DNA of 64,000 nucleotides from Roseivivax isoporae LMG 25204 (GTDB lineage: Bacteria; Pseudomonadota; Alphaproteobacteria; Rhodobacterales; Rhodobacteraceae). The notes under the pieces were generated by a model that had not been told where the DNA came from, did no database searches, and saw nothing but the letters and a program-made list of their open reading frames with translations. Both the position numbers and the translations under genes were made by a program. Positions 9,954 to 18,713 of the stretch are shown here, in pieces. The first letter of the stretch is position 1. Each line of letters starts with the position of its first letter. The stretch covers positions 27,569 to 91,568 of the forward strand of contig NZ_JAME01000021.1 of assembly GCF_000521865.1 (NCBI RefSeq). Direction: 5' to 3'.

Positions 9954-11204
9954 ATGAGCCACGCGCCCTTCCTTTCGTCGCCCTTCCTGCGTCACCTCGC
10001 GGCCTACGGCGCGTCCGAGATTGCGGCCAAGGCCTCGCGTCTCCTCGTGGTGGTCGCGGTGTCGCGCGCGCTCGACCCGGCGGCGATCGGCGTCGCCGCG
10101 GCGGCGCTCGCCGTCTCCGACATCCTGAAGGCGCTGACCGAGAACGGGATCGTGCAGAAGGTCATCGCCGCGGATCCCGACGCGCTGGAGGCGACCTGCG
10201 CCACGGCGCACCGTCTGGGCTGGGCCTGGTGCCTCGGGCTCTGCCTCGTCCAGCTTACGGTCGCGGCACTCCTCTGGGCCACGGGGGGCAGCCTGTCCCT
10301 CGCCGGGCTCGTGGCGATCCTCGCGCTCGAATACCTCTTCATGCCCGGCGGCCTCGTCTCCTGCGGGCTGGCCATGCGGGCGGGCCTCATGCGGCAGACG
10401 GCCGTGATCTGCGGCGCGCAGGTGGTCGGGGCCAACCTGATCTCGGTGGCGCTGGTCCTGGCTTGGCCGAGCCCCGCGGCGCTGGTCCTGCCGAAGGTCC
10501 TGACCGCGCCGATCTGGCTCGCGGCGATGCGCCGCCTGCGGCCGTGGCGGCGCGACCGGACCCAGCCCCGCGCGCCGGTCGGGCCGTTCCTGACATTCGG
10601 CGCCGCCATCCTCGGGGTCGAGGTGCTGCGGGCCCTCAGGATGCAGGCCGACAAGCTGGTCGTGGGCGCCATGCTGGGGGCCGAGGCGCTCGGGCTCTGG
10701 TTCCTCGCCTTCAACGCGGGCCTGAGCCTCGCGACCTCGTTCTCGGTGGCCTTCGCGACCGTGCTCTTCCCGCATCTCTGCCGCGCCGAGGACCGGCGGG
10801 TCGCGCTGCGGCAGGCGGCCCTCGTCGGGCTTGTCCTGGTCACGCCGGTGGTCGCGCTGCAGGCGCTGCTGAGCCCGGTCTACGTGCCGCTTCTCTACGG
10901 CGGGGCGTGGGAGGGCATCGCCGGTCTCGTGGCGCTCCTCTGCCTTGCCGCGATCCCCGCGACCCTCTGGAGCGCCGCCGCCCAGTGGCTGCGTGCCGAG
11001 GGCCGCGCGGGCACGGAACTGGCCCTGACCGCTGCCTTCACGCTGGCGCTGGTGCTCAACACGGTCCTTCTCGCGCCCCGCGGGCTGGTCGCAATCGCCA
11101 TCGGTTACCTGATCGCGGCGGTCGCGCTGCAGGGGGGCGCGGCGCTGCTTGCACTGGCCGGCGGACGCCGGCCGATGAGCCCCCTTCGGATCCGGAGTGC
11201 CTGA
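9954..11204 (+). CDS. Polysaccharide flippase, Wzx/MATE-like
   Basis: A multi-span inner-membrane protein of 416 residues with roughly 10-12 hydrophobic helices and the layout of the polysaccharide biosynthesis (Wzx, MOP superfamily) flippases. The N-terminal half contains SRALDPAAIGVAAAALAVSD, a pattern typical of the family. It would move undecaprenyl-linked repeat units to the periplasmic face. It is the first of four same-strand genes. The next gene starts two bases after its stop and uses a GGAG located inside this gene's end, so they are translationally linked. The start at 9954 has no strong ribosome-binding site. Confidence 0.88.
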   Translation: MSHAPFLSSPFLRHLAAYGASEIAAKASRLLVVVAVSRALDPAAIGVAAAALAVSDILKALTENGIVQKVIAADPDALEATCATAHRLGWAWCLGLCLVQLTVAALLWATGGSLSLAGLVAILALEYLFMPGGLVSCGLAMRAGLMRQTAVICGAQVVGANLISVALVLAWPSPAALVLPKVLTAPIWLAAMRRLRPWRRDRTQPRAPVGPFLTFGAAILGVEVLRALRMQADKLVVGAMLGAEALGLWFLAFNAGLSLATSFSVAFATVLFPHLCRAEDRRVALRQAALVGLVLVTPVVALQALLSPVYVPLLYGGAWEGIAGLVALLCLAAIPATLWSAAAQWLRAEGRAGTELALTAAFTLALVLNTVLLAPRGLVAIAIGYLIAAVALQGGAALLALAGGRRPMSPLRIRSA

Positions 11205-11205
11205 C

Positions 11206-12126
11206 ATGCCCCGTTTCTCCGTCGTTGTGCCCTGCCACAACGCATCGCGCACCCTGCCCGAGACGCTCGCGAGCCTCGCAGCCCAGACGTTCCCGGACTG
11301 GGAAGCGCTTTGCGTCGATGACGGATCGACCGACGCGACGCGCGCCATCCTCGAGGCGGAAGCGCGGCGCGATCCGCGCGTCCGCCCCCTGCGCAACCCA
11401 GGGAAAGGTCCGAGCGCCGCACGCAATTTCGGCGCGCGCCTGGCGCAGGGGCAGGTCCTCGCGTTCTGCGACGCGGACGACCTCTGGACGCCCGACAAGC
11501 TTGCCGCGCTCGACGCGGCCTTCGCCGATCGCGCGCTCGACGGGGCCTATGCCCGCATCGGGTTCTTCGACGGCGCGCCGGACCACGTCTCGACGGTTTC
11601 GACCCCGCCCGAAGGCCGCCTCGCCCTGGCGCACCTGATGGGCGAGAACCCGGTCTGCACGATGTCGAACATCGCGGTGCGGCGGTGCGCCTTCGACGCG
11701 GCGGGCCCGTTCCGCGAGGACATGGTCCACAACGAGGATCTCGAATGGCTGATCCGGCTCGTGGGCACGGGGCACCGCGTGGAAGCCCTGGACGCGGTCC
11801 ATGTCCTTTACCGCAAGAGCCCGGGCGGGCTGTCCGCGGACCTGACCGCGATGGCGCGCGGACGTGCCCTGGCGATGGCGTCTGCCGCGCGCTTCGGCGC
11901 GCGGCCCGGCCGGCGGGCAGAGGCCGTCCACCTGCGCTACCTCGCGCGCCGCGCGCTCCGGCTCGAGGATGGCGGCCTGACGGCATTGCGGCTGTCGCTC
12001 CGGGGACTCGCCCAGAGCCCCCGCGGCTTCCTGAGCCCGCTGCGCCGGGGGGGGCCCACGCTCCTTGCCAGTCTCGCCGCGCCCGTCATGCCGCGCGCCC
12101 TGCGCCGCGCGCTCTTTGCCCGATGA
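11206..12126 (+). CDS. Family 2 glycosyltransferase (first of a pair)
   Basis: A GT-A fold transferase of 306 residues. The N-terminus (SVVVPCHNASRTLPETL) and DDGSTDAT form the nucleotide-sugar pocket, and FCDADDLW holds the metal-binding DxD-type motif. The ATG at 11206 was chosen over a GTG at 11197 because GGAG at 11194-11197 sits eight bases upstream of it. It shares layout and wording with the next gene (both have QTF near residue 30 and FCDADDLW), so the two look like diverged duplicates adding successive sugars to the lipid-linked repeat. Donor and acceptor cannot be read from the sequence. Confidence 0.9.
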   Translation: MPRFSVVVPCHNASRTLPETLASLAAQTFPDWEALCVDDGSTDATRAILEAEARRDPRVRPLRNPGKGPSAARNFGARLAQGQVLAFCDADDLWTPDKLAALDAAFADRALDGAYARIGFFDGAPDHVSTVSTPPEGRLALAHLMGENPVCTMSNIAVRRCAFDAAGPFREDMVHNEDLEWLIRLVGTGHRVEALDAVHVLYRKSPGGLSADLTAMARGRALAMASAARFGARPGRRAEAVHLRYLARRALRLEDGGLTALRLSLRGLAQSPRGFLSPLRRGGPTLLASLAAPVMPRALRRALFAR

Positions 12127-12149
12127 CCTGCCGCCACACGGAGTGCCCG

Positions 12150-13148
12150 ATGCCCGAGACATGCCCGACAGCCACGATCGTCGTTCCCGCCTACAACGCG
12201 ACGGCGACGCTGCCCGCGACGATGGCGTCTCTTCTTGCCCAGACCTTCGGCGATTTCGAGATCGTGCTCGTCGAGGACGGCGCGACCGACGCGACGCCGG
12301 CGATGTGCGCGGACTACGCGGCCGCCGATCGGCGCGTGCGGGTGGTGCGGCAGGCCAATCGCGGCCTCGCGGGCGCACGCAACACCGGCATCGCCGCCGC
12401 CCGCGGGCGCTACGTCGGTTTCTGCGACGCGGACGACCTCTGGCTGCCCGGGAAGCTCGCCGCGCATGTGGCGCATCTCGACGCGATCCCGGATCTGGGC
12501 ATCAGCTACAGCGGCAGCGCGATGATCGACGCCGCAGGCCGCAGGACCGGTCACCGGATGACGCCGAAGCTGACCGGGGTCACCGCGTCGGACGTGTTCC
12601 GCCGCAACCCGATCGGCAACGGCTCGGCGGCGGTGGTGCGCGCCGGGGCGCTGCGCGCCCTGGCCTTCATGCCGACGGGCGAGACCGTGCGGCCCTGGGT
12701 CTTCGACGAGACGTTCCGGCAGTCCGAGGACATCGAGTGCTGGCTGCGGCTCGTGCTGACGACCGCCTGGCGGATCGAGGGGATCCCGGGGCACCTCACG
12801 CTCTACCGCGTGCATGGCGCCGGGCTCTCGGCCGATACCGGCGCGCAATATGCGAGCTGGGAGCGCATGGTCGACAAGCTTGGCCCCTGCGCGCCCGCGT
12901 TCTTTGCGGCGGAGGCTCCGGTCGCGCGGGCCTTCCAGTGCCGCTACCTTGCCCGGCGCGCCGTCAGCGCGGGCGACGGGACGGCGGCCCTCGGCTGGCT
13001 GCGCCGTGCCTTCGCCGCCTCGTCGGTGCCGCTCTGGCGCGACCCCGGGCGGACGCTCGTGACGCTCGGCGCCACCGCTTGCCTGCTTGCCTTCGGCCCG
13101 GCCGCCCTCCGCCGGGCCGAGGCGGCTCTTCTGTCGGCGCGGACCTGA
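12150..13148 (+). CDS. Family 2 glycosyltransferase (second of the pair)
   Basis: A GT-A transferase of 332 residues with TIVVPAYNATATLPATM, VEDGATDATP and FCDADDLWLPGKL, the usual family 2 donor and metal motifs. The ATG at 12150 has GGAG at 12140-12143 six bases before it, nearly the same leader as the preceding gene. An upstream ATG at 12123 overlaps the previous stop and has no such site. The C-terminal third (FRQSEDIECWLRL) contains the ED motif common in this family. It lies in the same operon as the flippase and the other transferases. Sugar specificity is unknown. Confidence 0.9.
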   Translation: MPETCPTATIVVPAYNATATLPATMASLLAQTFGDFEIVLVEDGATDATPAMCADYAAADRRVRVVRQANRGLAGARNTGIAAARGRYVGFCDADDLWLPGKLAAHVAHLDAIPDLGISYSGSAMIDAAGRRTGHRMTPKLTGVTASDVFRRNPIGNGSAAVVRAGALRALAFMPTGETVRPWVFDETFRQSEDIECWLRLVLTTAWRIEGIPGHLTLYRVHGAGLSADTGAQYASWERMVDKLGPCAPAFFAAEAPVARAFQCRYLARRAVSAGDGTAALGWLRRAFAASSVPLWRDPGRTLVTLGATACLLAFGPAALRRAEAALLSART

Positions 13149-13177
13149 CGTCTGCCTGCTTCGAAAGGATGTCGCAC

Positions 13178-14176
13178 ATGATCCAGATCCTTCACCTGCT
13201 CGACGACGGCGGCCCGGGCGGCGTCACCCGGTTCCTCGCCCGGCTCAAAGGGACGGCGCATCTCGCGGGCGGGGTGCGCCACGCGGTGGTGATCGTCCCG
13301 CGGGGGCGGCTGCCGAAACGGTTCGATGCCGACCTCGTCGTCTCGCACCTGTCCGTCAGCTGGCGGACGCTGCCGGCGCTGTCGGCGCTCAGGGCGCGGG
13401 CGGCGCACCTGCCGCTCGTCCACGTGGAACACAGCTACAGCGGCGCCTTCGCCGAGGAATGCGTCCGTGCGCCCGCGCGCTTCCAGGCGCTGCTCGGCGG
13501 AGCCTACGCCCTGTTCGACCGGGTGGTCGCGGTGAGCGGGGCGCAGGCGGAGTGGCTCGCCGGGACGGGGCTCGTCGGGACGGGCGCGCTGCGGGTGATC
13601 CCGCCGGTGACCGATCTCGGCCCGTTCCTCGCGCTTGGTGCGCCGCATCGCCCGGCGCGCCGGTTCGGCGCGATCGGGCGGTTCGACCGGCAGAAGGGAC
13701 TCGACATCCTGATCGATGCCTTCCGCGCGACGACCGACCCGGCGCTCACGCTCGGCCTCACCGGCGACGGACCCGAGCGGGCGGACCTCGTGCGCCGGGC
13801 CGCGGGCGATCCGCGCATCACCTTCGCGCCCTTCACCTCCACGCCAGAGCGCACGCTCGCCGCCCTTGACGCGGTGGCCATGCCGTCGCGCTGGGAACCT
13901 TACGGCCTCGCGGCGCTCGAGGCGCGGGCCGCGTCGCGGCCGCTTCTCGTGTCTGCCGGTGTCGACGGGCTCGAGGAACACGCCCGCGCGGGTGCCATCC
14001 GCGTCGGGCGCGCGGCTGCCGCGTGGACCGCCGCGATCGAGGACCTCGCCCGCGCCGTGCCGCGGGACCGGATCGCCGCCGCGCGCGCAGACGCCGCGGG
14101 CGCCATGGCCCGGTCCGAGGAGGGCTGGGACCGGCTGATCGGCGAGCTGTGCGGGTCCCGCGCCCGCGCCGCCTGA
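13178..14176 (+). CDS. Family 4 glycosyltransferase
   Basis: A GT-B fold retaining transferase of 332 residues. The C-terminal Rossmann domain shows IGRFDRQKGLDILIDAF, TGDGPERADL and MPSRWEPYGLAALEA, the donor-binding and EX7E-like region of family 4. The N-terminus contains HLLDDGGPGGVTRF, the glycine-rich acceptor loop. The ATG at 13178 was preferred over 13169 because AAGGA at 13165-13169 gives eight-base spacing. It is the last gene of the flippase operon and faces the polymerase gene across 75 bases. It probably adds the last sugar of the repeat unit. This is inferred from gene order alone. Confidence 0.9.
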   Translation: MIQILHLLDDGGPGGVTRFLARLKGTAHLAGGVRHAVVIVPRGRLPKRFDADLVVSHLSVSWRTLPALSALRARAAHLPLVHVEHSYSGAFAEECVRAPARFQALLGGAYALFDRVVAVSGAQAEWLAGTGLVGTGALRVIPPVTDLGPFLALGAPHRPARRFGAIGRFDRQKGLDILIDAFRATTDPALTLGLTGDGPERADLVRRAAGDPRITFAPFTSTPERTLAALDAVAMPSRWEPYGLAALEARAASRPLLVSAGVDGLEEHARAGAIRVGRAAAAWTAAIEDLARAVPRDRIAAARADAAGAMARSEEGWDRLIGELCGSRARAA

Positions 14177-14251
14177 GCCGGTCGCCCGTCAGGCAGGCAG
14201 ACGCCCGGCCGGCCGCCGGGGCGCGTTGCCGCGCGCGACGCCGGCACGGGA

Positions 14252-15523
14252 TCAGCCGCGCCGGGGTCGCGCGTCGGCCATCTCGCGGGCGTGGATGCCG
14301 AGCACGACCAGGGCGGGCCAGAGCATGTAGGCCTCGATCTCGATGTTCTCGCCGAAGGACAGGAGCCAGAGCGTCATCAGGAGCCCGAGCGGCAGCGCCC
14401 CGCGCGGGGTGCGGGCCGCGTCCCGGAGCGCAAGCGCCGTGTGCCACGCCAGCGGGACGAGCAGCGCGAGGAAACCCGCGAGCCCCTTCACGAACAGAAG
14501 GCCCCACCAGGTGTGGTGACTGCCGATGGGCATGAACTCGACAAGGTGCGGGCCGGGCTCGACCGTGCCGTGGCCGAACCACACGGCCTCGTCCCGCCAG
14601 CGCTGGCGCGCGATGCTCTGCAGCGTCTCGCGCACGCGGGTGCTGTCCGCGCGCGCGGAGCGGAAGGCTGTGACGCCGGTCCTGCCGGCCTGCAGGAGGC
14701 CGGGGCCCAGGACGGCGAGCGATGCGGTGAGCGCGGCGCCGACCTGCCACGCCCAACCGCGCAGGAGCAGCGGCAGCAGCCGGGGCCCCAGCGTGCAGGC
14801 CACGAGCCCCACGAGACCCATGCGCGACTTCGACGCGAGGATCATCAGGAGCCCCGCGGCGATGCCCGCGGCCTTCCAGCCCGGGGCGCGGTCCTCGAGC
14901 GCGAAAAGGACCATGATCACGCCGAGGAGGGCCGCGAATGGCGACCAGGGCGCGTAGAACTGCCAGCGCGGGGTCCACGAGGCGGGATCGAGGGTGAAGA
15001 GGTAGACCGAGAAATATTCCGGCCCCGGTCCGCCCACCGCCTGCAGGGGCGAGGTGAAGAGGCGCTCGGGCAGGCCAAGATACGGCGCTGCCAGCAGGAC
15101 GGGCGCGATCAGCAGCGTCTGCAGGCCGAGGACGCATTGCGCGCGGACGAGCACCTCGCGCCGGATCGGCAGGATCGCGCCCGCGAGCGGAAAGAGCGCG
15201 AGCAGCGCCCAGCCCTTGGCCCAACCGACGGAGGACTTGATCGTCTTCTTCATGCCGAGCCCCCAGTCGAGGTGGCCGGCCCAGAGCGCCACGAGCATCA
15301 CCGCCATGCCGAGGATCCAGGCCCAGATGACCGGCGGCACCGGTCCCGTGGCGCGCAGGTCGGGCCGGATCGCCGGCCCGAGATAGAGCGACAGCGCCGC
15401 GAGCCCGCCCACGAGCCAGGCGAGCACGGGCCCCGCGACGTAGAGCGCCCCGATCGCGTAGAGGCCCCAGGTCCAGAGGATGGCGCGGCAGAGCAGGCGC
15501 TCCGCGGGAGTGCGCGGGCTCAT
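14252..15523 (-). CDS. Polysaccharide polymerase / O-antigen ligase-like membrane protein (Wzy-like)
   Basis: A hydrophobic 423-residue protein with about eleven predicted membrane helices and one larger loop (around FRSARADSTRVRETL to WFGHGTVEPG), the layout of O-antigen polymerases and ligases. Arginines in that loop and the motif SHHTWWGLLFVKGLAGF fit the Wzy/WaaL superfamily. In this locus, polymerisation of flipped repeat units is the likely role. Its ATG overlaps the stop of the upstream wzz-like gene by four bases, so the two are co-translated. Sequence conservation in this family is poor, so the call rests on topology plus context. Confidence 0.78.
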   Translation of the reverse strand: MSPRTPAERLLCRAILWTWGLYAIGALYVAGPVLAWLVGGLAALSLYLGPAIRPDLRATGPVPPVIWAWILGMAVMLVALWAGHLDWGLGMKKTIKSSVGWAKGWALLALFPLAGAILPIRREVLVRAQCVLGLQTLLIAPVLLAAPYLGLPERLFTSPLQAVGGPGPEYFSVYLFTLDPASWTPRWQFYAPWSPFAALLGVIMVLFALEDRAPGWKAAGIAAGLLMILASKSRMGLVGLVACTLGPRLLPLLLRGWAWQVGAALTASLAVLGPGLLQAGRTGVTAFRSARADSTRVRETLQSIARQRWRDEAVWFGHGTVEPGPHLVEFMPIGSHHTWWGLLFVKGLAGFLALLVPLAWHTALALRDAARTPRGALPLGLLMTLWLLSFGENIEIEAYMLWPALVVLGIHAREMADARPRRG

Positions 15524-17013
15524 GTCGCGCCTGCAGGTGTCGCGCTCGCGCCCCGGTCCGCCCCGGTCAGCGCCGCGACCACGGAGCTGCGGATCCAGGC
15601 GAGCCCCAAGCCCGTGAGCAGCATCAGGGTTGCCACGCCGCCCGCAGCGAGGGCGAGCGTCCTGCGCGGCGAGCTCGGCCGGGTCGGGAGCGAGGGATCC
15701 TCGAGCACCTGGACCATCGGGTAGGAGGCATAGAGCTCGGAGCGCGACGATTTCGTCCGTGCCATCGCGGTGGCGAAGATCGCCTCGGCCACCTGGAAAT
15801 CGCGGCTGAGGTCCTCGAGACGGGCGGCCGGCGCGCGCAGGGCCGCGACCCGGGCGAGGTCGGCCTCGTGGCGGGCCCGGGCGGCGGCAAGTTCCGCGGC
15901 CTTGCCCGCCCGTGCCGCGTCGCGCTGCACGAGATCCGCCAGGAGCGCCCCGCGCTCGCCCACGGGCGAGAGGTCGAGGTCCGCGAAGGCCTCCGCGGGC
16001 AGGCCGGTGATCTGCCGCGCCCGGATCTCGACGGCGCGGCGGGCCGCGAGGACATTGTCCGCGAGCGCCACGACCCTCGGATGGCGCGGTCCGTACTGGC
16101 CCCGGGCGCCCGCGAGGATGCTTGCCTGCGCGGACATGTCCTCGGCCAGCGCGGCGAACTCGGTGTCGGCGTGCAGGCGCAGCGTCAGCGCGGCGCGCTC
16201 CGCGTCGACGCCGAGGGTCGCGCGCAGCTGCGCCACCGCCTCCTCCTCGTCGTCGAGCGCCGCCGCCAGCTCGGACACCCTGAGCGCGAGCCTGTCCGTC
16301 TCGGCGACGAGGGTGCGGTACTGCTCGCCCGAGTCGAGGCCGGTCTCGTCCTGCAGCGCGGCGATCCCGGCCCGCGTCTCGGCGATCGAGGTGCGGTACT
16401 CGGCGATCGCGTCGGCGCCCGAACTCTCGCGCACATCGCGTTCGTCCGCCCGCAGCGCGTCAAGCTCGGCGAAGAAGGCGTCGATGAGCGCCGCGCCCTT
16501 TGCGCGGGCGGCTTCGGGCGTGCCGTCCCGAACCGCGACGCGGATGAGGCCCGTCTGGTCGACGAGCTCGATCCGCGGCGCGCCGAACTGCGCGCGTGTC
16601 TGACCGATGCGCGCGGCCGCGGCGACGAGGATCCGGTCCGCCGACAGCAGGAGCTTGTAGGTCACGGTCGGGCTGACCGCGTTGCTGGCAAAGGCGCTGT
16701 CGGCAAAGGTCGATGCCTGGCCGATATCGCTGAGGGTGACCGACGCGCCGGCGCCCGAGCCGGGCAGGATCAGCGACATCTCCGAGGTATAGCTCGGCGC
16801 GGCCGTCCCGAGGTAGCCCGTGATGGGCGCCCAGATCGCCGCCGCGCCGAGCGCGAAGGCGGCGGCGTAGCGCGGAAGCCGCCCCGTATCGGCGAGCGCG
16901 CCGCCCGTGAGGAGGCGGCCAAGGCCGATCTCGCCCGGCGCACGGCGGAGGATAGGGCGCAGCGACAGGGGCCCGCGCTCCCGTCCCGTATCGGTCGTGG
17001 GCATGTGGATCAT
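15520..17013 (-). CDS. Chain-length determinant / polysaccharide co-polymerase (Wzz/GumC-like, no kinase domain)
   Basis: Inner-membrane co-polymerase of 497 residues. A first membrane helix near residues 50-70 and a last near 460-482 flank a large periplasmic, mostly alpha-helical region with long coiled coils (residues about 190-430). A Pro-rich junction (PSLPTRPSSPRRT) precedes the second helix, as in Wzz/GumC proteins. There is no Walker A motif or Tyr-rich tail, so the tyrosine autokinase found in Wzc is absent. The start at 17013 has GGAGG six bases upstream. It forms a two-gene unit with the polymerase and is divergent from the GT26 fusion gene. Confidence 0.88.
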   Translation of the reverse strand: MIHMPTTDTGRERGPLSLRPILRRAPGEIGLGRLLTGGALADTGRLPRYAAAFALGAAAIWAPITGYLGTAAPSYTSEMSLILPGSGAGASVTLSDIGQASTFADSAFASNAVSPTVTYKLLLSADRILVAAAARIGQTRAQFGAPRIELVDQTGLIRVAVRDGTPEAARAKGAALIDAFFAELDALRADERDVRESSGADAIAEYRTSIAETRAGIAALQDETGLDSGEQYRTLVAETDRLALRVSELAAALDDEEEAVAQLRATLGVDAERAALTLRLHADTEFAALAEDMSAQASILAGARGQYGPRHPRVVALADNVLAARRAVEIRARQITGLPAEAFADLDLSPVGERGALLADLVQRDAARAGKAAELAAARARHEADLARVAALRAPAARLEDLSRDFQVAEAIFATAMARTKSSRSELYASYPMVQVLEDPSLPTRPSSPRRTLALAAGGVATLMLLTGLGLAWIRSSVVAALTGADRGASATPAGAT

Positions 17014-17110
17014 GACGGGCCTCCGTGCTTGTGGCCCCGCTCATATGCCAGCGCGCCACGCGCCGCGCGGGTGCGGCGGGACAGCGCCCGGTCGCAGAGG
17101 AGAGCGCGCC

Positions 17111-17126
17111 CTATCCGGAGAGGTAG
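17111..17126. promoter_or_regulatory. 16-bp inverted motif, copy 1
   Basis: CTATCCGGAGAGGTAG on the + strand. On the reverse strand it reads CTACCTCTCCGGATAG and fits the shared pattern CTACCYMTCSGGATAG with the copy at 18714-18729. The TACCTCT portion also fits the NarL-type heptamer TACYNMT, which is of interest because a LuxR/NarL-class regulator is encoded at 21517. Confidence 0.4.
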
Positions 17127-17141
17127 CAACGCCCGCGCCCC

Positions 17142-17168
17142 GCATAGGGCGCGCGGCGCGCCCTATGC
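17142..17168. repeat. Perfect 27-bp inverted repeat
   Basis: Arms GCATAGGGCGCGC (17142-17154) and GCGCGCCCTATGC (17156-17168) are exact reverse complements around a single G. There is no T-run, and it lies between divergent genes, so an operator is more likely than a terminator. Confidence 0.6.
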
Positions 17169-17301
17169 TTCGGAAGACGGGCCGACTATGCGCGCGGCGG
17201 TGCCCATGGCCGTTCGATGCGCGTCCTTATCCCTCTGTTATTTTGCGATTTTTCAAGTGCCGGGCGAGATCTCGAGCATCCATCAACGGGTGGCCGGGGC
17301 C

Positions 17302-18693
17302 ATGAAACACGCAGACTTCTCCACGCTCGACACACATCACGTCTTGCCCGCGGGCACGCGGCGGACGCTGACCACGACACCTCTCTTCGGTCTCGACCTC
17401 GTCGATGCCACGGCGGAGGTCACGATCCGCGCGCTCCTGTCGCCGGGGCGGCGGCGGGTGCACTTCGTGAATGCGCATTGCATCAACGTGGCGGCGCGGG
17501 ACGCGGCCTATGCCCGGGCGCTGCGCACGGGCGACGTGCTCCTGCCCGACGGGATCGGGATCGAGCTGGCTGCCAGGATGGCCGGCCGGTCCCTGACGGA
17601 GAACCTCAACGGCACCGACCTGACCCCGCGCCTGCTGGCGGCGGCGGCACGGGCCGGCCTGTCGGTCTTCCTGTTCGGAGGGCGCCCGGGGACAGCGGAG
17701 GCCGCGGCCGACCGGCTCTGCCGGGATATCCCGGGCCTCGTGGTGGCCGGCTGCCGCGACGGGTATGCCGGCGCCGCCGATCCGCGCGCCGCGATCGCCG
17801 AGATCAACGCCTCGGGCGCCGACATCCTGATCGTCGCCATGGGCGTCCCGCGCCAGGACACCTGGCTCGCCGACCATGCGGACTTGTTGAAGCCCCGCCT
17901 GACGCTTGGCGTCGGCGCGCTGCTCGACTTCCTCGCGGGCAACGTCGCGCGCGCGCCGCGGCCGCTGCGCCGGGCGCGGCTCGAATGGGCCTGGCGTCTG
18001 GCGATGGAGCCGCGCCGCATGGCGCGGCGCTACGTCGCGGGCAACGCGGTCTTCCTGCTGCGGGCGGCGCGGCATGCCACGATGCAGCCGCAGGCCCAGG
18101 CGCTGGCGAAGCGGGCGCTCGACCTCGGGCTCGCGGCGCTGGCGCTGGTACCGCTGGCGCCCGTGTTCCTGCTGACCGCGCTCGCCGTGACGCTGGACAG
18201 CCGCGGCCCGGTCCTGTTCCGGCAGATACGTGTGGGCCGGGACGGGCAGACCTTCGAGATGCTGAAGTTCCGCTCGATGCATGTCGATGCCGAGGCGCGG
18301 CGCGGGGCGCTCGAGGCGCAGTCGGACCGGAGTGGCCTCTGCTTCAAGTCCCGCTCGGATCCGCGGGTCACGCGGGTCGGACGCATCCTGCGCCGGTACT
18401 CGCTCGACGAATTGCCGCAGATCCTGAACGTGCTGCGGGGGGACATGGCGATCGTCGGACCGCGTCCGGCCCTGCCTGCGGAGGTCTCGGCCTATCCCGA
18501 CCGTGCCCGCGCGCGGCTGCGGGTGCGGCCGGGCATCACCGGCCTCTGGCAGGTGTCGGGACGCGCCGATATCGGGTTCGACAAGATGATCGACATGGAC
18601 CTGTCCTATGCCGCGCGCCCGAGCGTGCTCATGGACCTCGTGCTGATCGGCCTGACGGTCCGGGCCGTTCTCGGAGGGCGGGGCGCCTACTGA
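17302..18693 (+). CDS. Fused GT26 (WecG/TagA) transferase and initiating undecaprenyl-phosphate sugar transferase
   Basis: A 463-residue two-domain protein. Residues about 20-220 are a WecG/TagA/CpsF domain (VHFVNAHCINVAARD, LPDGIGIELAARM, GVGALLDFLAGNVARAP). From about residue 260 a membrane helix leads into a bacterial sugar transferase domain (KRALDLGLAALALVPL, KFRSMHVDAEA, RYSLDELPQILNV, GPRPALP, RPGITGLWQVSGR). The second domain should load the first sugar-1-phosphate onto undecaprenyl phosphate; the first should add the next sugar. One chain could thus perform the first two steps of repeat synthesis. ATG 17302 begins the recognisable homology; a ribosome-binding site is not obvious, so a somewhat earlier start is possible. 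Confidence 0.88.
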   Translation: MKHADFSTLDTHHVLPAGTRRTLTTTPLFGLDLVDATAEVTIRALLSPGRRRVHFVNAHCINVAARDAAYARALRTGDVLLPDGIGIELAARMAGRSLTENLNGTDLTPRLLAAAARAGLSVFLFGGRPGTAEAAADRLCRDIPGLVVAGCRDGYAGAADPRAAIAEINASGADILIVAMGVPRQDTWLADHADLLKPRLTLGVGALLDFLAGNVARAPRPLRRARLEWAWRLAMEPRRMARRYVAGNAVFLLRAARHATMQPQAQALAKRALDLGLAALALVPLAPVFLLTALAVTLDSRGPVLFRQIRVGRDGQTFEMLKFRSMHVDAEARRGALEAQSDRSGLCFKSRSDPRVTRVGRILRRYSLDELPQILNVLRGDMAIVGPRPALPAEVSAYPDRARARLRVRPGITGLWQVSGRADIGFDKMIDMDLSYAARPSVLMDLVLIGLTVRAVLGGRGAY

Positions 18694-18713
18694 CGCCCTG
18701 CCGGTGCCGAAGG

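Larger units (their letters stand above)
17014..17301. promoter_or_regulatory. 288-bp divergent control region of the polysaccharide locus
   Basis: This separates the wzz-wzy pair from the GT26 fusion gene. It holds a motif at 17111-17126, a perfect 27-bp inverted repeat at 17142-17168, a third copy of the repeat half-site (GCGCGCCCTAT) at 17104-17114, and an AT-rich tract at 17226-17256 with TTTCAA (TTGAAA on the reverse strand) that may be part of a promoter. No coding potential is convincing here. Confidence 0.5.

Noticed and set aside
14177..14251. Hairpin between the convergent GT4 and polymerase genes as a terminator
   Set aside because: CCCGGC and GCCGGG can pair, but there is no T-run on either strand and such GC palindromes are common by chance here.
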